Positions 25,924 to 34,676 are shown, numbered from the stretch's first letter. The stretch: 64,000 nt of DNA from Ferruginibacter sp. (GCA_028288705.1 JAQBNH010000006.1:62001-126000); one strand, 5' to 3'. Notes: generated by a model not told the origin, from the letters alone. Translations and numbers: made by a program.

Positions 25924-26811
25924 ATGTTTGCAAACGCAATAGAACGGGTAGCGCAATTTACGCGGCCGATCCACAGTATCTCCAGAACTTATGGCGGTAA
26001 ACAAATATTCCCGGGGGCGGCGACGATCTTTTTTGTAAATGAATACGGATATGCGATTACCTGTAAACACGTGGTAGAAATGATTGCTGCGTCGGACCAG
26101 ATCAACCAGCAATTCAGTAATTTTCGGGGAGAGCGAAACAAAATTCTCCATGATCCAAAATTCAAACAACTATTAAAAGGCCTGGAACTTAAATATAAAC
26201 TTAATCCTCAAAGCCTGATCCAACTCAAAAATAATTTTGTTGATGCAGTTGACCAGATGAGCGGTTTTACCCGGCATATGCATCCAACTCTGGATCTGGC
26301 AATCTTAAAATTTAATGATTACGGGAAAATTCATTACACCGATTACGCGCGTTTTTTAAAGGATCCTACCGATCTGAAGCCCGGGAAATTTCTTTGCAGG
26401 CTGGGCTTTCCATTCCCTGAGTTTAGTAACTATCGTTTTGATGAAGCAACAGATGAAATGGAATGGACAACAGAGGGCATCAATGTCTCTCCGCGATTTC
26501 CGTTGGAAGGTATGCTGACAAGGTTCCTGGGCGATCAGCAACAATGTTTGTATGGAATTGAAATGAGTACCCCGGGGCTGCGTGGCCAAAGCGGCGGGCC
26601 ACTCTTCAATGATAAAGGCACTGTCTGCGGCATGCAGTTCAACACGAAACATTTGCACCTTGGCTTTGACCTGATCGATACAGACATCATTGTAAACAAT
26701 GTCACAAAAAAAGTATCGGATTATTCCTTTATTCATCTGGGCCAATGCATTCATGTAAATGCTATAAAATCTTTTTTACAGGAAAAGCAGGTGAAGTTCT
26801 ATGAAGAATAA
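25924..26811 (+). CDS. Trypsin-like serine protease without signal peptide
   Basis: A 295-residue protein with a trypsin-fold triad in the right order: His in AITCKHVV (about residue 48), Asp in TLDLAILKF and Ser in LRGQSGGPLF (GxSGGP). Between His and Asp is an insert of about 70 mostly helical residues. There is no signal peptide, membrane helix or PDZ domain, so it is neither DegP nor a secreted chymotrypsin; it is predicted to act in the cytoplasm. Its substrate is unknown. It follows the pentose phosphate operon by 66 bases and precedes an aminotransferase that has its own promoter. Confidence 0.82.
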   Translation: MFANAIERVAQFTRPIHSISRTYGGKQIFPGAATIFFVNEYGYAITCKHVVEMIAASDQINQQFSNFRGERNKILHDPKFKQLLKGLELKYKLNPQSLIQLKNNFVDAVDQMSGFTRHMHPTLDLAILKFNDYGKIHYTDYARFLKDPTDLKPGKFLCRLGFPFPEFSNYRFDEATDEMEWTTEGINVSPRFPLEGMLTRFLGDQQQCLYGIEMSTPGLRGQSGGPLFNDKGTVCGMQFNTKHLHLGFDLIDTDIIVNNVTKKVSDYSFIHLGQCIHVNAIKSFLQEKQVKFYEE

Positions 26812-26899
26812 TTTCAGACACAAAACAACAAAGAGTTTTTTTATAATATTTGTCGGATTTAAGTAACAAAATCCAGCTCCGCAATTTGTGCATTCCTGT

Positions 26900-26907
26900 T
26901 ATCTTTG
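26900..26907 (+). promoter_or_regulatory. -7 promoter element (TATCTTTG) abutting the aminotransferase start
   Basis: Exact TAnnTTTG match whose last base is four bases before the ATG at 26912. Transcription would start at or next to the ATG, so the mRNA is probably leaderless. This also rules out the upstream start at 26888, which lies within the promoter. Confidence 0.65.
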
Positions 26908-26911
26908 CGGC

Positions 26912-28108
26912 ATGTTAAAGATCAGTCATCGCGGGGAAGTAATGCCCGCATCTCCCATTCGTAAACTGGTGCCATTTTCGGAAGCAGCAAAGAAAAGAGG
27001 TACTCATGTATATCATTTAAATATTGGACAACCGGATATAGAAACGCCAAAACAATGTCTTGATGCCGTAAAGCATTACGACATGAAAGTGCTGGAATAC
27101 AGCCATAGCGCAGGCAATGAGAGTTACCGCAAAAAGCTCGTGGAATATTATGCAAAAAATAATATTGATGTTACACCCGCCGACATCATTGTAACAACGG
27201 GTGGAAGCGAAGCCATTTTATTTGGTTTTATGGCTTGTCTGGATGCAGGTGATGAAGTGATTATCCCGGAGCCGTTCTACGCAAACTATAACGGATTTGC
27301 CATCCAGGCCGATGTAAACGTGGTGCCAATCAGCAGTGATATTGAGACCGGTTTTGCATTGCCACCGATAGAAGATTTTGAAAAAGCGATCACGTCAAAA
27401 ACCAAAGCGATCGTTGTTTGCAATCCTAACAATCCAACGGGGTATTTGTACAGCGCGGAAGAAATGGAAATATTGAAACAGATTGTGATCAAGCATAACC
27501 TTTTTCTTTTTGCTGATGAGGCCTATCGCGAATTTTGCTATTCCGGAAAGCACGTAAGCGCCATGCATTTAAAAGGCGCTGAACAACATGTTGTGTTAAT
27601 GGATACCATCAGTAAAAGATACAGCGCTTGCGGTGGACGTATAGGCGCTTTCATCACGAAGAATAAAGAGGTGCTGAATGCAGCGATGAAATTTGCTCAA
27701 GCGCGTTTGAGCCCGCCGTTTTACGCACAGATTTTAGGTGAGGCAGCTGTTGATTTGCCCGATAATTATTTCGATACAACGAAAGCTGAATACAAGTTAC
27801 GCAGGGATACGATCGTTAATAGACTCAACGCGATGCCCGGCGTTTTTTGCCCCAATGTGGGCGGCGCATTTTATGCTATGGCTCGTTTGCCTATTGACAA
27901 TTGCGACAGGTTCTGCCAATGGTTGCTGGAAGATTTTACTCATGAAGGCGCAACGGTTATGCTCGCACCGGGAACGGGCTTTTACAGCACAGAAGGACTT
28001 GGGAAAAATGAAGTCCGGCTTGCTTACGTATTAAATGTCGACAGCCTTAATAAAGCGATGGATTGCCTGGAAGCCGCACTGAAACTGTATCCGGGCAAAA
28101 CAAATTGA
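26912..28108 (+). CDS. Class I/II aminotransferase (pyridoxal phosphate dependent)
   Basis: A 398-residue fold-type I aminotransferase. The start MLKISHRGEVMPASPIRKLVPF matches the family; an earlier in-frame ATG at 26888 would add eight residues but lies upstream of the -7 element. GGSEAILFGFMA and CNPNNPTGYLYS bind the cofactor, the Asp is in LFADEAYREFCY, and the Schiff-base Lys is in DTISKRYSACGGRIG. FEVRLAYVLN-like LAYVL near the end holds the carboxylate-binding Arg. It resembles aspartate or tyrosine aminotransferases; substrate is not settled. A terminator follows. Confidence 0.94.
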   Translation: MLKISHRGEVMPASPIRKLVPFSEAAKKRGTHVYHLNIGQPDIETPKQCLDAVKHYDMKVLEYSHSAGNESYRKKLVEYYAKNNIDVTPADIIVTTGGSEAILFGFMACLDAGDEVIIPEPFYANYNGFAIQADVNVVPISSDIETGFALPPIEDFEKAITSKTKAIVVCNPNNPTGYLYSAEEMEILKQIVIKHNLFLFADEAYREFCYSGKHVSAMHLKGAEQHVVLMDTISKRYSACGGRIGAFITKNKEVLNAAMKFAQARLSPPFYAQILGEAAVDLPDNYFDTTKAEYKLRRDTIVNRLNAMPGVFCPNVGGAFYAMARLPIDNCDRFCQWLLEDFTHEGATVMLAPGTGFYSTEGLGKNEVRLAYVLNVDSLNKAMDCLEAALKLYPGKTN

Positions 28109-28130
28109 TCCCAACCTATAATTTTTATAA

Positions 28131-28163
28131 AAAAATGCGTTTCATTTGAAGCGCATTTTTTAT
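28131..28163 (+). terminator. Terminator of the aminotransferase gene
   Basis: AATGCGTTT and AAGCGCATT pair (one G-T) around CATTTG-like loop bases, followed by a run of six T residues. Confidence 0.82.
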
Positions 28164-28232
28164 TTAAACACAGCGTATTTATATAATTCAAGGACGCAAG
28201 CTTTATATTGCTATTTTTTCACCTGCATATGT

Positions 28233-28250
28233 ATTATCTTGGGAGATAAT
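28233..28250 (+). promoter_or_regulatory. Small inverted repeat just before the M43 protease gene
   Basis: ATTATCT and AGATAAT flank TGGG, eight bases before the ATG. The left arm overlaps TATCTTGG, which resembles the -7 element, so a protein bound here would block the promoter; or the hairpin could lie in the leader. Confidence 0.4.
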
Positions 28251-28257
28251 TTTTTTT

Positions 28258-29955
28258 ATGAAACCTTGGCAGGCGCTTGTTGTAAGCTTTATGTTGATTT
28301 GTTCTTTTGGAAAAAAGGGAACCGCCCAAACATCCGGTTCTAACTGCGGATGGCTGAAAGTAAAAATTGAAAAACAGGCAACTAGTGCCAGCTTATTTGG
28401 TAACAAAGATCTTAGTGCACTGCAATGGTCACGCGCTGCATTTATCCAGGATGCAGACAGCATTTACACAATACCTGTTGTTGTTCACGTGATTCATACG
28501 GGAACTGCGATTGGCGCCCCGGATAATCCATCTGATGCCAGTATTAATGCCATGATCAGTTCGCTAAATGATTCATGGAGAAAAAATGGAAGTCAGTATG
28601 GCGGTGCGGATATGAAGATGCAATTTAAACTGGCTAACCGTTCGCCGCAATGTGGCGCCACAACAGGCATTGTCCGCATCAATGGAAGTTCCATCTACAA
28701 CTACAATACCGGTGGCATCGCGATCTACACTTACCCGGGCAGCGCTGATGAATGGACAGTTAAAGGCGTAAGCCGCTGGTCGAATACCGACTACATAAAT
28801 ATCTGGATCGTAAATAAAATTAATGGCAGCACTACCTCTCCCGGCGGGTTTGCCTATTTCGCCGAATATAATAATGCGAATACGGACGGTATTGTTGTGA
28901 GTGCAAGTTGTGTAAATGGCTTTAATAAAACGATCGCGCATGAGATGGGGCACGTCTTCAACCTTTACCATACTTTTTATGATGACGGAAATGAAACGCA
29001 ATGCCCCCGCACAGATTCCTGCAGTGATTTTGGTGACAGGGTTTGCGATACAGAGCCTGATCTCGTAGAATATTATTGTGCCAACACAATTAATGCATGT
29101 ACAGGTTTGCCTTATTTAACTGCAGACGTGCCGCACAACTATTCCGTGCTTAATAATTACATGAACTACACGAATTGTGCGCTGATGTTTTCTGAAGGAC
29201 AAAAAACGCGTGCGAGAAATACGTTGTTCTCTTACCGTCATGGCCTGATCAGTTCGGGCGGAATCAACGCCGTGCCAACCAGTTTCCCTGCAGCAGCGTG
29301 TGCCGCTACTGCCGACAATAGCTTATCTCCTTATTATGGAATTGAAAAAGTGAATTTTAATACGCTTTCGGTTTATTCAAACAGCAGCCTGGCGGATAGT
29401 AGTTTTTATATCGACAGGAGTTGCAACCAGCGCACCACCGTTTTTAAAGGCCAGCAATATCCATTGGAAATTATCGGCAGCTATGAAAATTCCTGCTGGA
29501 TAAAAGCTTTCCTTGACTATAACAATGATGGAGATTTTAATGACGCAGGTGAATCGCTGGTTTCCACTTTTAGTACAACAGGGCACGTTATCGTAAATCT
29601 TACCATACCTTCCAACAGCGTTGCCGGTGTTCCCTTGCGTTTACGAATTGTGGCAGATGCTCCCGGAGCGCAACCTACGGCATGTCATCTCACCGGAGAT
29701 CCACAAAATGGTGCGGGACAAATAGAGGACTATGGAGTGATCGTTGCTGCTGGAACGGCACAATCGGCTGCATCCGGTCCATGGACAACCCCAGGAACAT
29801 GGGATTGCAATTGCATTCCTCAATCCACTGACCAGGTGACGATCAAGGCGGGGCACACGGTTTCTGTGAATACCGCTGTACAATGTGCCAGCCTGAATAT
29901 TCAAACGGGTGCTGTTCTGAATGTGAATGGGAATACGGTGACTGTTAACAGATAA
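28258..29955 (+). CDS. M43-type secreted zinc metalloprotease with GEVED domain
   Basis: A 565-residue exported protein: signal peptide to about residue 23, then a pappalysin-like M43 catalytic domain with zinc motif HEMGHVFNLYH (His 228, Glu 229, His 232, His 238) and the downstream Met-turn NNYMNYTNC. Residues about 390-490 form a GEVED-type beta module (FLDYNNDGDFND, GQIEDYG). The last 60 residues (WTTPGTWDCNCIPQSTDQVTIKAGHTVSV) look like the beginning of a beta-helix, but the protein then stops without a type IX sorting domain, which homologues of this architecture usually carry. Either export uses another signal or the gene is shortened. Confidence 0.9.
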   Translation: MKPWQALVVSFMLICSFGKKGTAQTSGSNCGWLKVKIEKQATSASLFGNKDLSALQWSRAAFIQDADSIYTIPVVVHVIHTGTAIGAPDNPSDASINAMISSLNDSWRKNGSQYGGADMKMQFKLANRSPQCGATTGIVRINGSSIYNYNTGGIAIYTYPGSADEWTVKGVSRWSNTDYINIWIVNKINGSTTSPGGFAYFAEYNNANTDGIVVSASCVNGFNKTIAHEMGHVFNLYHTFYDDGNETQCPRTDSCSDFGDRVCDTEPDLVEYYCANTINACTGLPYLTADVPHNYSVLNNYMNYTNCALMFSEGQKTRARNTLFSYRHGLISSGGINAVPTSFPAAACAATADNSLSPYYGIEKVNFNTLSVYSNSSLADSSFYIDRSCNQRTTVFKGQQYPLEIIGSYENSCWIKAFLDYNNDGDFNDAGESLVSTFSTTGHVIVNLTIPSNSVAGVPLRLRIVADAPGAQPTACHLTGDPQNGAGQIEDYGVIVAAGTAQSAASGPWTTPGTWDCNCIPQSTDQVTIKAGHTVSVNTAVQCASLNIQTGAVLNVNGNTVTVNR

Positions 29956-29967
29956 TATTCCATGCTC

Positions 29968-30003
29968 AAAAAAAATGCAACCCTGAGGAGTTGCATTTTT
30001 TTG
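29968..30003. terminator. Bidirectional terminator
   Basis: AATGCAAC and GTTGCATT form a stem around CCTGAGGA, with an A-run before and T-run after, so it can end both the metalloprotease transcript and the convergent YtxH transcript. Confidence 0.85.
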
Positions 30004-30030
30004 TTACTTGCGTAACCAGGTGTCTGGAGG

Positions 30031-30288
30031 TTAAACAACGGCGTTAACCGAATCGAATTGTGTGCTTTCCACTTTTTCAACCGCTTTATCGGCGATATCA
30101 TCTACGCTTTCGCGGATGCTGTCAATCTTGTCTGCAACACAATCAGTCATATCATTCCATTTGCTTTTAAGGTTATTGCCAAGACCGGAAATTTTCTGAC
30201 GTGTTTTTGTTCCTTTTGAAGGGGCGTATAAAACACCCAGTACGATGCCTGCGGTAAAACCAATCAGGAGCTTATTAACTGTTGTCAT
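30031..30288 (-). CDS. YtxH domain small membrane protein
   Basis: An 85-residue protein with an N-terminal helix (KLLIGFTAGIVLGVLYAPSKG) and an amphipathic helical remainder, the YtxH pattern. Members are often linked to stress or envelope responses, but a molecular role is not known. It is transcribed alone and ends at the shared terminator. Confidence 0.88.
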   Translation of the reverse strand: MTTVNKLLIGFTAGIVLGVLYAPSKGTKTRQKISGLGNNLKSKWNDMTDCVADKIDSIRESVDDIADKAVEKVESTQFDSVNAVV

Positions 30289-30412
30289 ATCTGAATATTT
30301 TTAGAATAATCAAATACATACATAATTGTGCCAGTTATTTGCAGCCAGAATTTTTGAAAGCCGTGTAGATATTTACACATCCGGGTATTATGCGACATCC
30401 GCATAATCTTCA

Positions 30413-31210
30413 TTAAACCTGAGTGGATGATAAAAGTGACGACCGTTGCCCAACCAGGTAGTTGATTCCCAATCCAAATCGATTACGAATGCGGCCAGCT
30501 TTCCAGGTATAGTTACCGTTAGTTGCTTCCCCAAGGGAAAGTAATTCTGCGCTGGTATACAAGCGCATGATAGAAATCAGTCCATCCCAGATAGTGCAGA
30601 AAGGAATAAGCGGTATGATGTAAGTAAACAAGATCCGCGAGAACCGGAATGGCTTAAAAAACGGCGTAAATAAAAACAAAAGGATTGGATGAAAAATAAC
30701 GATGGCGATCATCACAAAAACATTGCGATCACCGCCATCGAACACCGCGATGGGTTGCCCTGCATTTATGGCATCCTGTAAAACTGCTCGGGCTTGCTTT
30801 TTATCAAGATGGTGAAATGCTGAAAACATCGTTCTCAGTCCCACAAGATGCGCCGGAACGTTAGCGGCATTTACAGGCTTCGCGATAAAATCGATCATGT
30901 TTCCGGATTGTGCTTTCAACAACGTGTATGCACCCACATTTGGATATATATCTGTCAGCAAAACCGGCCATGTTTTTCCGTTTTCTATAGTTAGATTTTG
31001 TTGTACCTGTGCGATCGTACCTCCGCCACCTGCCCCAAGATCGACGATTCGTTCAGCACCTGATTCTCTCAATGCATCAGCCAGTAACGTTGTGACCGGT
31101 TGATAAAGATTGAGCGTATTAAATAAATAGCGCAGGTAGTCTGTCATGCTGTTGCGCAATGCCGCAGGAAACCAGGATTGATCTTCAAACTCAAATAGAA
31201 ATGCAGCCAT
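30413..31210 (-). CDS. Class I SAM-dependent methyltransferase-like protein with membrane hairpin
   Basis: A 265-residue protein. Residues about 50-150 form the Rossmann part with the cofactor loop VDLGAGGGG and the later LLTDIYPN acidic strand. At about residues 160-205 lies a strongly hydrophobic hairpin (VFVMIAIVIFHPILLFLF and ILFTYIIPLIPFCTIW), after which the terminal strands resume (WKAGRIRNRFGLGINYLVG). The protein therefore looks like a methyltransferase anchored in the membrane by an internal hairpin. The methyl acceptor is unknown. It is eight bases downstream of the SMR transporter gene, in one operon. Confidence 0.78.
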   Translation of the reverse strand: MAAFLFEFEDQSWFPAALRNSMTDYLRYLFNTLNLYQPVTTLLADALRESGAERIVDLGAGGGGTIAQVQQNLTIENGKTWPVLLTDIYPNVGAYTLLKAQSGNMIDFIAKPVNAANVPAHLVGLRTMFSAFHHLDKKQARAVLQDAINAGQPIAVFDGGDRNVFVMIAIVIFHPILLFLFTPFFKPFRFSRILFTYIIPLIPFCTIWDGLISIMRLYTSAELLSLGEATNGNYTWKAGRIRNRFGLGINYLVGQRSSLLSSTQV

Positions 31211-31218
31211 AAAACAGT

Positions 31219-31542
31219 TTATTCGGTCGTGCCGGAAATTTGTAATCCAACCATCCCGATCACGATAAGTCCCAGAAACAGAAGTTGCCAGGCATTGAAT
31301 TGTTCTTTAAAAATAAGCCATCCAAGTATAGTTACGATAATTGTGCTTCCGCCCGCCCAAATAGCATTTGACGTTCCCGCAGGCAATTGTTTTAACGCCA
31401 TGCTCAAAAAAACAAAACTTAATGCATAACAAATAAAGGCAGTTCCTGTTTGCCATTTATTCGTCATGCCATTTGATAGTTTCATAAAGATGACAGCAGC
31501 ACTTTCAAATGCGATCGTAAGGGCCAGGTAAAAATATCCCAT
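31219..31542 (-). CDS. Small multidrug resistance (SMR) family transporter
   Basis: A 107-residue, four-helix inner-membrane protein. The essential membrane Glu is present at residue 13 (LALTIAFESAAVIFMKLSNG), and the second half contains LPAGTSNAIWAGGSTIIVTILGW, both hallmarks of SMR proteins such as EmrE and SugE. They work as dimers and exchange cations or guanidinium-like compounds for protons. It is followed by the methyltransferase gene and is divergent from the universal stress gene. Confidence 0.92.
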   Translation of the reverse strand: MGYFYLALTIAFESAAVIFMKLSNGMTNKWQTGTAFICYALSFVFLSMALKQLPAGTSNAIWAGGSTIIVTILGWLIFKEQFNAWQLLFLGLIVIGMVGLQISGTTE

Positions 31543-31652
31543 CAGTAAATATTTATCTTCTTAAAATTAAGCTTTCGCCTGAATAAATTTTCCAAGAGGC
31601 AGATAACTTCTATGTGCCATCAGGTGAATGAACTAACTTTCACAATATTTCC

Positions 31653-31679
31653 ATGGCTTAGTTTTTGAGCCATATTTTT
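31653..31679 (+). promoter_or_regulatory. Hairpin with T-run in the leader of the universal stress gene
   Basis: ATGGCTTA and TGAGCCAT (one G-T) pair around GTTTT, followed by ATTTTTC. It has the form of a weak terminator but lies 20 bases upstream of the universal stress ATG with no gene before it on this strand, so it could act as an attenuator or mRNA stabiliser. Confidence 0.4.
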
Positions 31680-31698
31680 CAGACACAATGCATCAATC

Positions 31699-32172
31699 AT
31701 GAAAAAAATCATCATTGCCATCGACTACAATCCTTCTTCTCAAAAAGTAGCAGAAACAGGTTATGCGCTTGCTAAAAAAATGAACGCAGAGGTGGTCATC
31801 GTTCACGTTATATCCGATGCAGCTTATTATGCGATGCCTTATGCACCAATTATGGGCTATGAAGGTTTCATCGCGTCTAACACAGCTATGCTGGCCGAAG
31901 ACCTTAAAACAGAAGCAGGCAATTATTTAAAGGCCACCGCAAAACACCTTGGCGACGAAACGATTCAAACAGTTATTCTAGAAGGGAGTGTGGCCGACAC
32001 CATTCTTTCTTTCGCAGAAAAAAAAGAGGCCGATCTGCTCGTCATGGGATCTCACAGCCACAGCGGTTTATATAAATTATTAATCGGTGATGTTGCAGCA
32101 AAAGTTTTACAACATGCGACCATACCCATGCTCATTATTCCCAACAAAGAGATCAAAAAAGACGAAAACTAA
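31699..32172 (+). CDS. Universal stress protein, UspA family
   Basis: A 157-residue single-domain protein. The N-terminus KKIIIAIDYNPSSQKVAETGYALAKKM and the C-terminal nucleotide-binding region LLVMGSHSHSGLYKLLIGD fit ATP-binding universal stress proteins, although the final Gly is followed by Asp where Ser or Thr is usual. Cytoplasmic, probably a dimer. The stop codon is directly followed by the ATG of the DUF1543 gene, so the two are co-translated. Confidence 0.92.
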   Translation: MKKIIIAIDYNPSSQKVAETGYALAKKMNAEVVIVHVISDAAYYAMPYAPIMGYEGFIASNTAMLAEDLKTEAGNYLKATAKHLGDETIQTVILEGSVADTILSFAEKKEADLLVMGSHSHSGLYKLLIGDVAAKVLQHATIPMLIIPNKEIKKDEN

Positions 32173-32733
32173 ATGTCCTCATTAAAATTGTATATGGTGC
32201 TGCTTGGTTGCAGGCCGGGCAATCGCCTAACAGAACAACATGATATTTTTTTCGGCATTGCCGGATCGATGAAAGAACTTATTCCAGCGATCATCGCATG
32301 CTGGCCTGAAGCTAAAGGAAAGATGCATGTTGACGCCTGGCGTGAAGTGAACTACGTAGATGGATATAAGGTAACGATCAGTGAACGGGGAATTAGTGAA
32401 CATGTAAATAATGCCGCGCTTTTTTTTATAAATCTGGGTGGTTATAAACAAAATGAATTTGACGAATTCCATTATAAAATGCTCCTCGCATGCGCGGACA
32501 AGGCAGAAGCGATAAAGCGCTCTAAACAAACCGCGTTTTACAAGCATACTGGTTTTAAAGGGGCGAACTCACATATCGATGACAAGTATGGTGTAGACGT
32601 AGACGATATTCATGAGATACAGGACATCTTACCAGCTGGCGCAAAATCTGCCTATCAAGTCCTCTTAGAACCGGTGGATACGGAAATAACTGATCCCATT
32701 CAGCTCGGATATTTTCCACTCCATAAATTATAG
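32173..32733 (+). CDS. DUF1543 domain protein
   Basis: A 186-residue soluble protein. KLYMVLLGCRPGNRLTEQHDIFFGIA followed by HVDAWREVNYVDGYKV are the DUF1543 signatures, and the C-terminal half repeats the theme weakly (DDKYGVDVDDIHEI). Function is not known. It begins immediately at the base after the universal stress stop codon, which suggests coordinated production. Confidence 0.88.
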   Translation: MSSLKLYMVLLGCRPGNRLTEQHDIFFGIAGSMKELIPAIIACWPEAKGKMHVDAWREVNYVDGYKVTISERGISEHVNNAALFFINLGGYKQNEFDEFHYKMLLACADKAEAIKRSKQTAFYKHTGFKGANSHIDDKYGVDVDDIHEIQDILPAGAKSAYQVLLEPVDTEITDPIQLGYFPLHKL

Positions 32734-32736
32734 ACA

Positions 32737-33927
32737 TTATAAATAATGCAGCCACCATTTGTCTTTGTGACTGTCTTTATACCGCCCATACCAAACGCAA
32801 GGTTTATACAAAATCAATACCACGGACAGCCAGATCAGGTAAACGACTGGCAGGTTAAATCCAAATTGCACAGGCCTGAACAGGAATGGCACATTAGGTG
32901 TGACGATATCCTTCGCGCCATAACCTGTTGCAAAAAATACGACGACGAGAATAATGTGGATGAGATAAAAGTGCAGCACATAATAGAAGAAAGGTACTTT
33001 CCCATATACTTTGAAAAAGGATGCTACGCGATTGGAAGTATTTTCCCAGAAGGATAATAAAAGAATAGACGGCCCGATTGTCATACACAAGTACAAGAGA
33101 GACGGCGGATACTTATTGGTATTGAGAAAAGACAGGAATGTTTTGAATACAGTAGTTTTTTCTGAATAAGGCCGGGGGTCTCCATATACATTTATCCATC
33201 TCAACAGGATGAACAAACCAATCAATGTCATTCCGGCTATCATCAGCTTTTTCTTACGTTTTTCCGCATTGTCATGAATATACCATTTAGCCATGCTGTA
33301 ACCCAGCATCATGACGCCGGCCCATGGAAGAATTGCATACATCACACCGATCCCACGATTTTCACCATAAGGAATGATGAGAAATTTCACTGTCACGAAC
33401 ACCTGTAACAAAACAGGTCCTACACCTGTGGAAGGAACAGTCATGGAATCAAACAGGTTATGGCCCGCAACGATGATGACCCCCAAAAAGAGGATCAGTT
33501 TATCAGGAAAAAAACGTATCAGAAAGCCCAAAATCAACATGCTCCAGCCTGTAGCCCAGATCACCTGCAGGATGATCGCGTTGTACAATGGATTAAACGT
33601 CATCCCTAAGGTAATCACCACAATCTCCACAATAATCAGCCAGAGGCCACGCTTCATAAGGAATATCGCTGCTTCTTTACGCGGTTTATATTTTGCAGCA
33701 AGCGCGGCGGAAAGCCCGGAAAGAAAAACAAAAGTCGGGGCACAAAAATGGGTGATCCAGCGGGTGAAGAACAGTTGCGGGGTCGTAATCTCGACTGCCA
33801 GCGGATCTTGCGTCATGGCGGTAATATGGAAAAAATCACGGACATGATCGAGCGCCATGATCACCATCACCAGCCCACGCAAAATATCAATAGATTGGAT
33901 TCGTTGTTTTACAACATCAGCAGTCAT
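32737..33927 (-). CDS. DUF1624/heparan-alpha-glucosaminide acetyltransferase-like membrane protein
   Basis: About 396 residues with some ten hydrophobic helices. The N-terminal RIQSIDILRGLVMVIMALDHVRDFF is the signature of the DUF1624 (HGSNAT-like) membrane acyltransferase group, with the His of ALDHVRD conserved. The frame is open from 34044, but that extension overlaps the divergent gene, and the ATG at 33927 places the signature at the N-terminus. It may transfer acetyl groups across the membrane onto sugars; the acceptor is unknown. Confidence 0.88.
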   Translation of the reverse strand: MTADVVKQRIQSIDILRGLVMVIMALDHVRDFFHITAMTQDPLAVEITTPQLFFTRWITHFCAPTFVFLSGLSAALAAKYKPRKEAAIFLMKRGLWLIIVEIVVITLGMTFNPLYNAIILQVIWATGWSMLILGFLIRFFPDKLILFLGVIIVAGHNLFDSMTVPSTGVGPVLLQVFVTVKFLIIPYGENRGIGVMYAILPWAGVMMLGYSMAKWYIHDNAEKRKKKLMIAGMTLIGLFILLRWINVYGDPRPYSEKTTVFKTFLSFLNTNKYPPSLLYLCMTIGPSILLLSFWENTSNRVASFFKVYGKVPFFYYVLHFYLIHIILVVVFFATGYGAKDIVTPNVPFLFRPVQFGFNLPVVYLIWLSVVLILYKPCVWYGRYKDSHKDKWWLHYL

Positions 33928-34033
33928 TATTGCGTTATTAGTTCCTGATAAATGTACAAATTGTCGAAACAAATGATAAAAAATTATATTAAGTTGTATT
34001 TCGGCAGCAAATGCTAACATTGCAAAAAATTTC

Positions 34034-34654
34034 ATGCTCCTCACACTCGCACCATATTTCGGTTATCTCGCTTCTCTTTTTCTTATCATCGCGCTACTGG
34101 TAAATACCGACCTGAAATTCCGGTGGTATAATACGATGGGTAACGTTGCTTTTATTATCTACGCAATTGTATTGCATGCGTTTCCGGTGTTGCTTACCAA
34201 TGTGATCCTGCTTACGATCAATGTCTATTACCTCGTAAAAGTATACAGGCGCAAAGAAAATTTCGACCTGCTGGAATTCAAGGGCGATGAAGCATTACTA
34301 CAGAAATTTCTGCAATTTTACCGGGAGGACATCAACCATTATTTTCCGGATTTTGATGCTGCACAATTGAATGGACGGCTAAACTTTATGGTCATCCGGG
34401 ACCTGGTAATTGCTAATATTTTCAGTGCGACACTCACAGCAGAGGGTGATGCAGAAGTGAACCTGAATTATACCGTAAAGAAATACCGCGATTACAAAGT
34501 GGGTAGTTTTATCTTTGAAAAGGAACGCGACTTCCTCGTACACAAAGGGATCAAACGCATCGTTTACAAAAACGTCAGCAATAAAAAACATGAAGAGTTC
34601 TTAAGGGTAATGGGCTTTGTACGGGAAGCTGACGGCTATGTAAAGAACATTTAA
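34034..34654 (+). CDS. Membrane protein with C-terminal GNAT-like domain
   Basis: A 206-residue protein. The first 85 residues contain three hydrophobic helices (YFGYLASLFLIIALLV, VAFIIYAIVLHAF, LLTNVILLTINVYYLV) resembling YgjV-like inner-membrane proteins. The remainder is soluble and ends KHEEFLRVMGFVREADGYV, reminiscent of the last strands of GNAT acetyltransferases, but no clear acetyl-CoA loop is visible. Function unknown. It is 22 bases upstream of the ion channel gene on the same strand. Confidence 0.75.
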   Translation: MLLTLAPYFGYLASLFLIIALLVNTDLKFRWYNTMGNVAFIIYAIVLHAFPVLLTNVILLTINVYYLVKVYRRKENFDLLEFKGDEALLQKFLQFYREDINHYFPDFDAAQLNGRLNFMVIRDLVIANIFSATLTAEGDAEVNLNYTVKKYRDYKVGSFIFEKERDFLVHKGIKRIVYKNVSNKKHEEFLRVMGFVREADGYVKNI

Positions 34655-34676
34655 ACTGATCGGATTTATTTACCTG

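Noticed and set aside
33928..34044. N-terminal extension of the DUF1624 protein
   Set aside because: It overlaps the divergent gene, and the family signature starts right after the Met at 33927.
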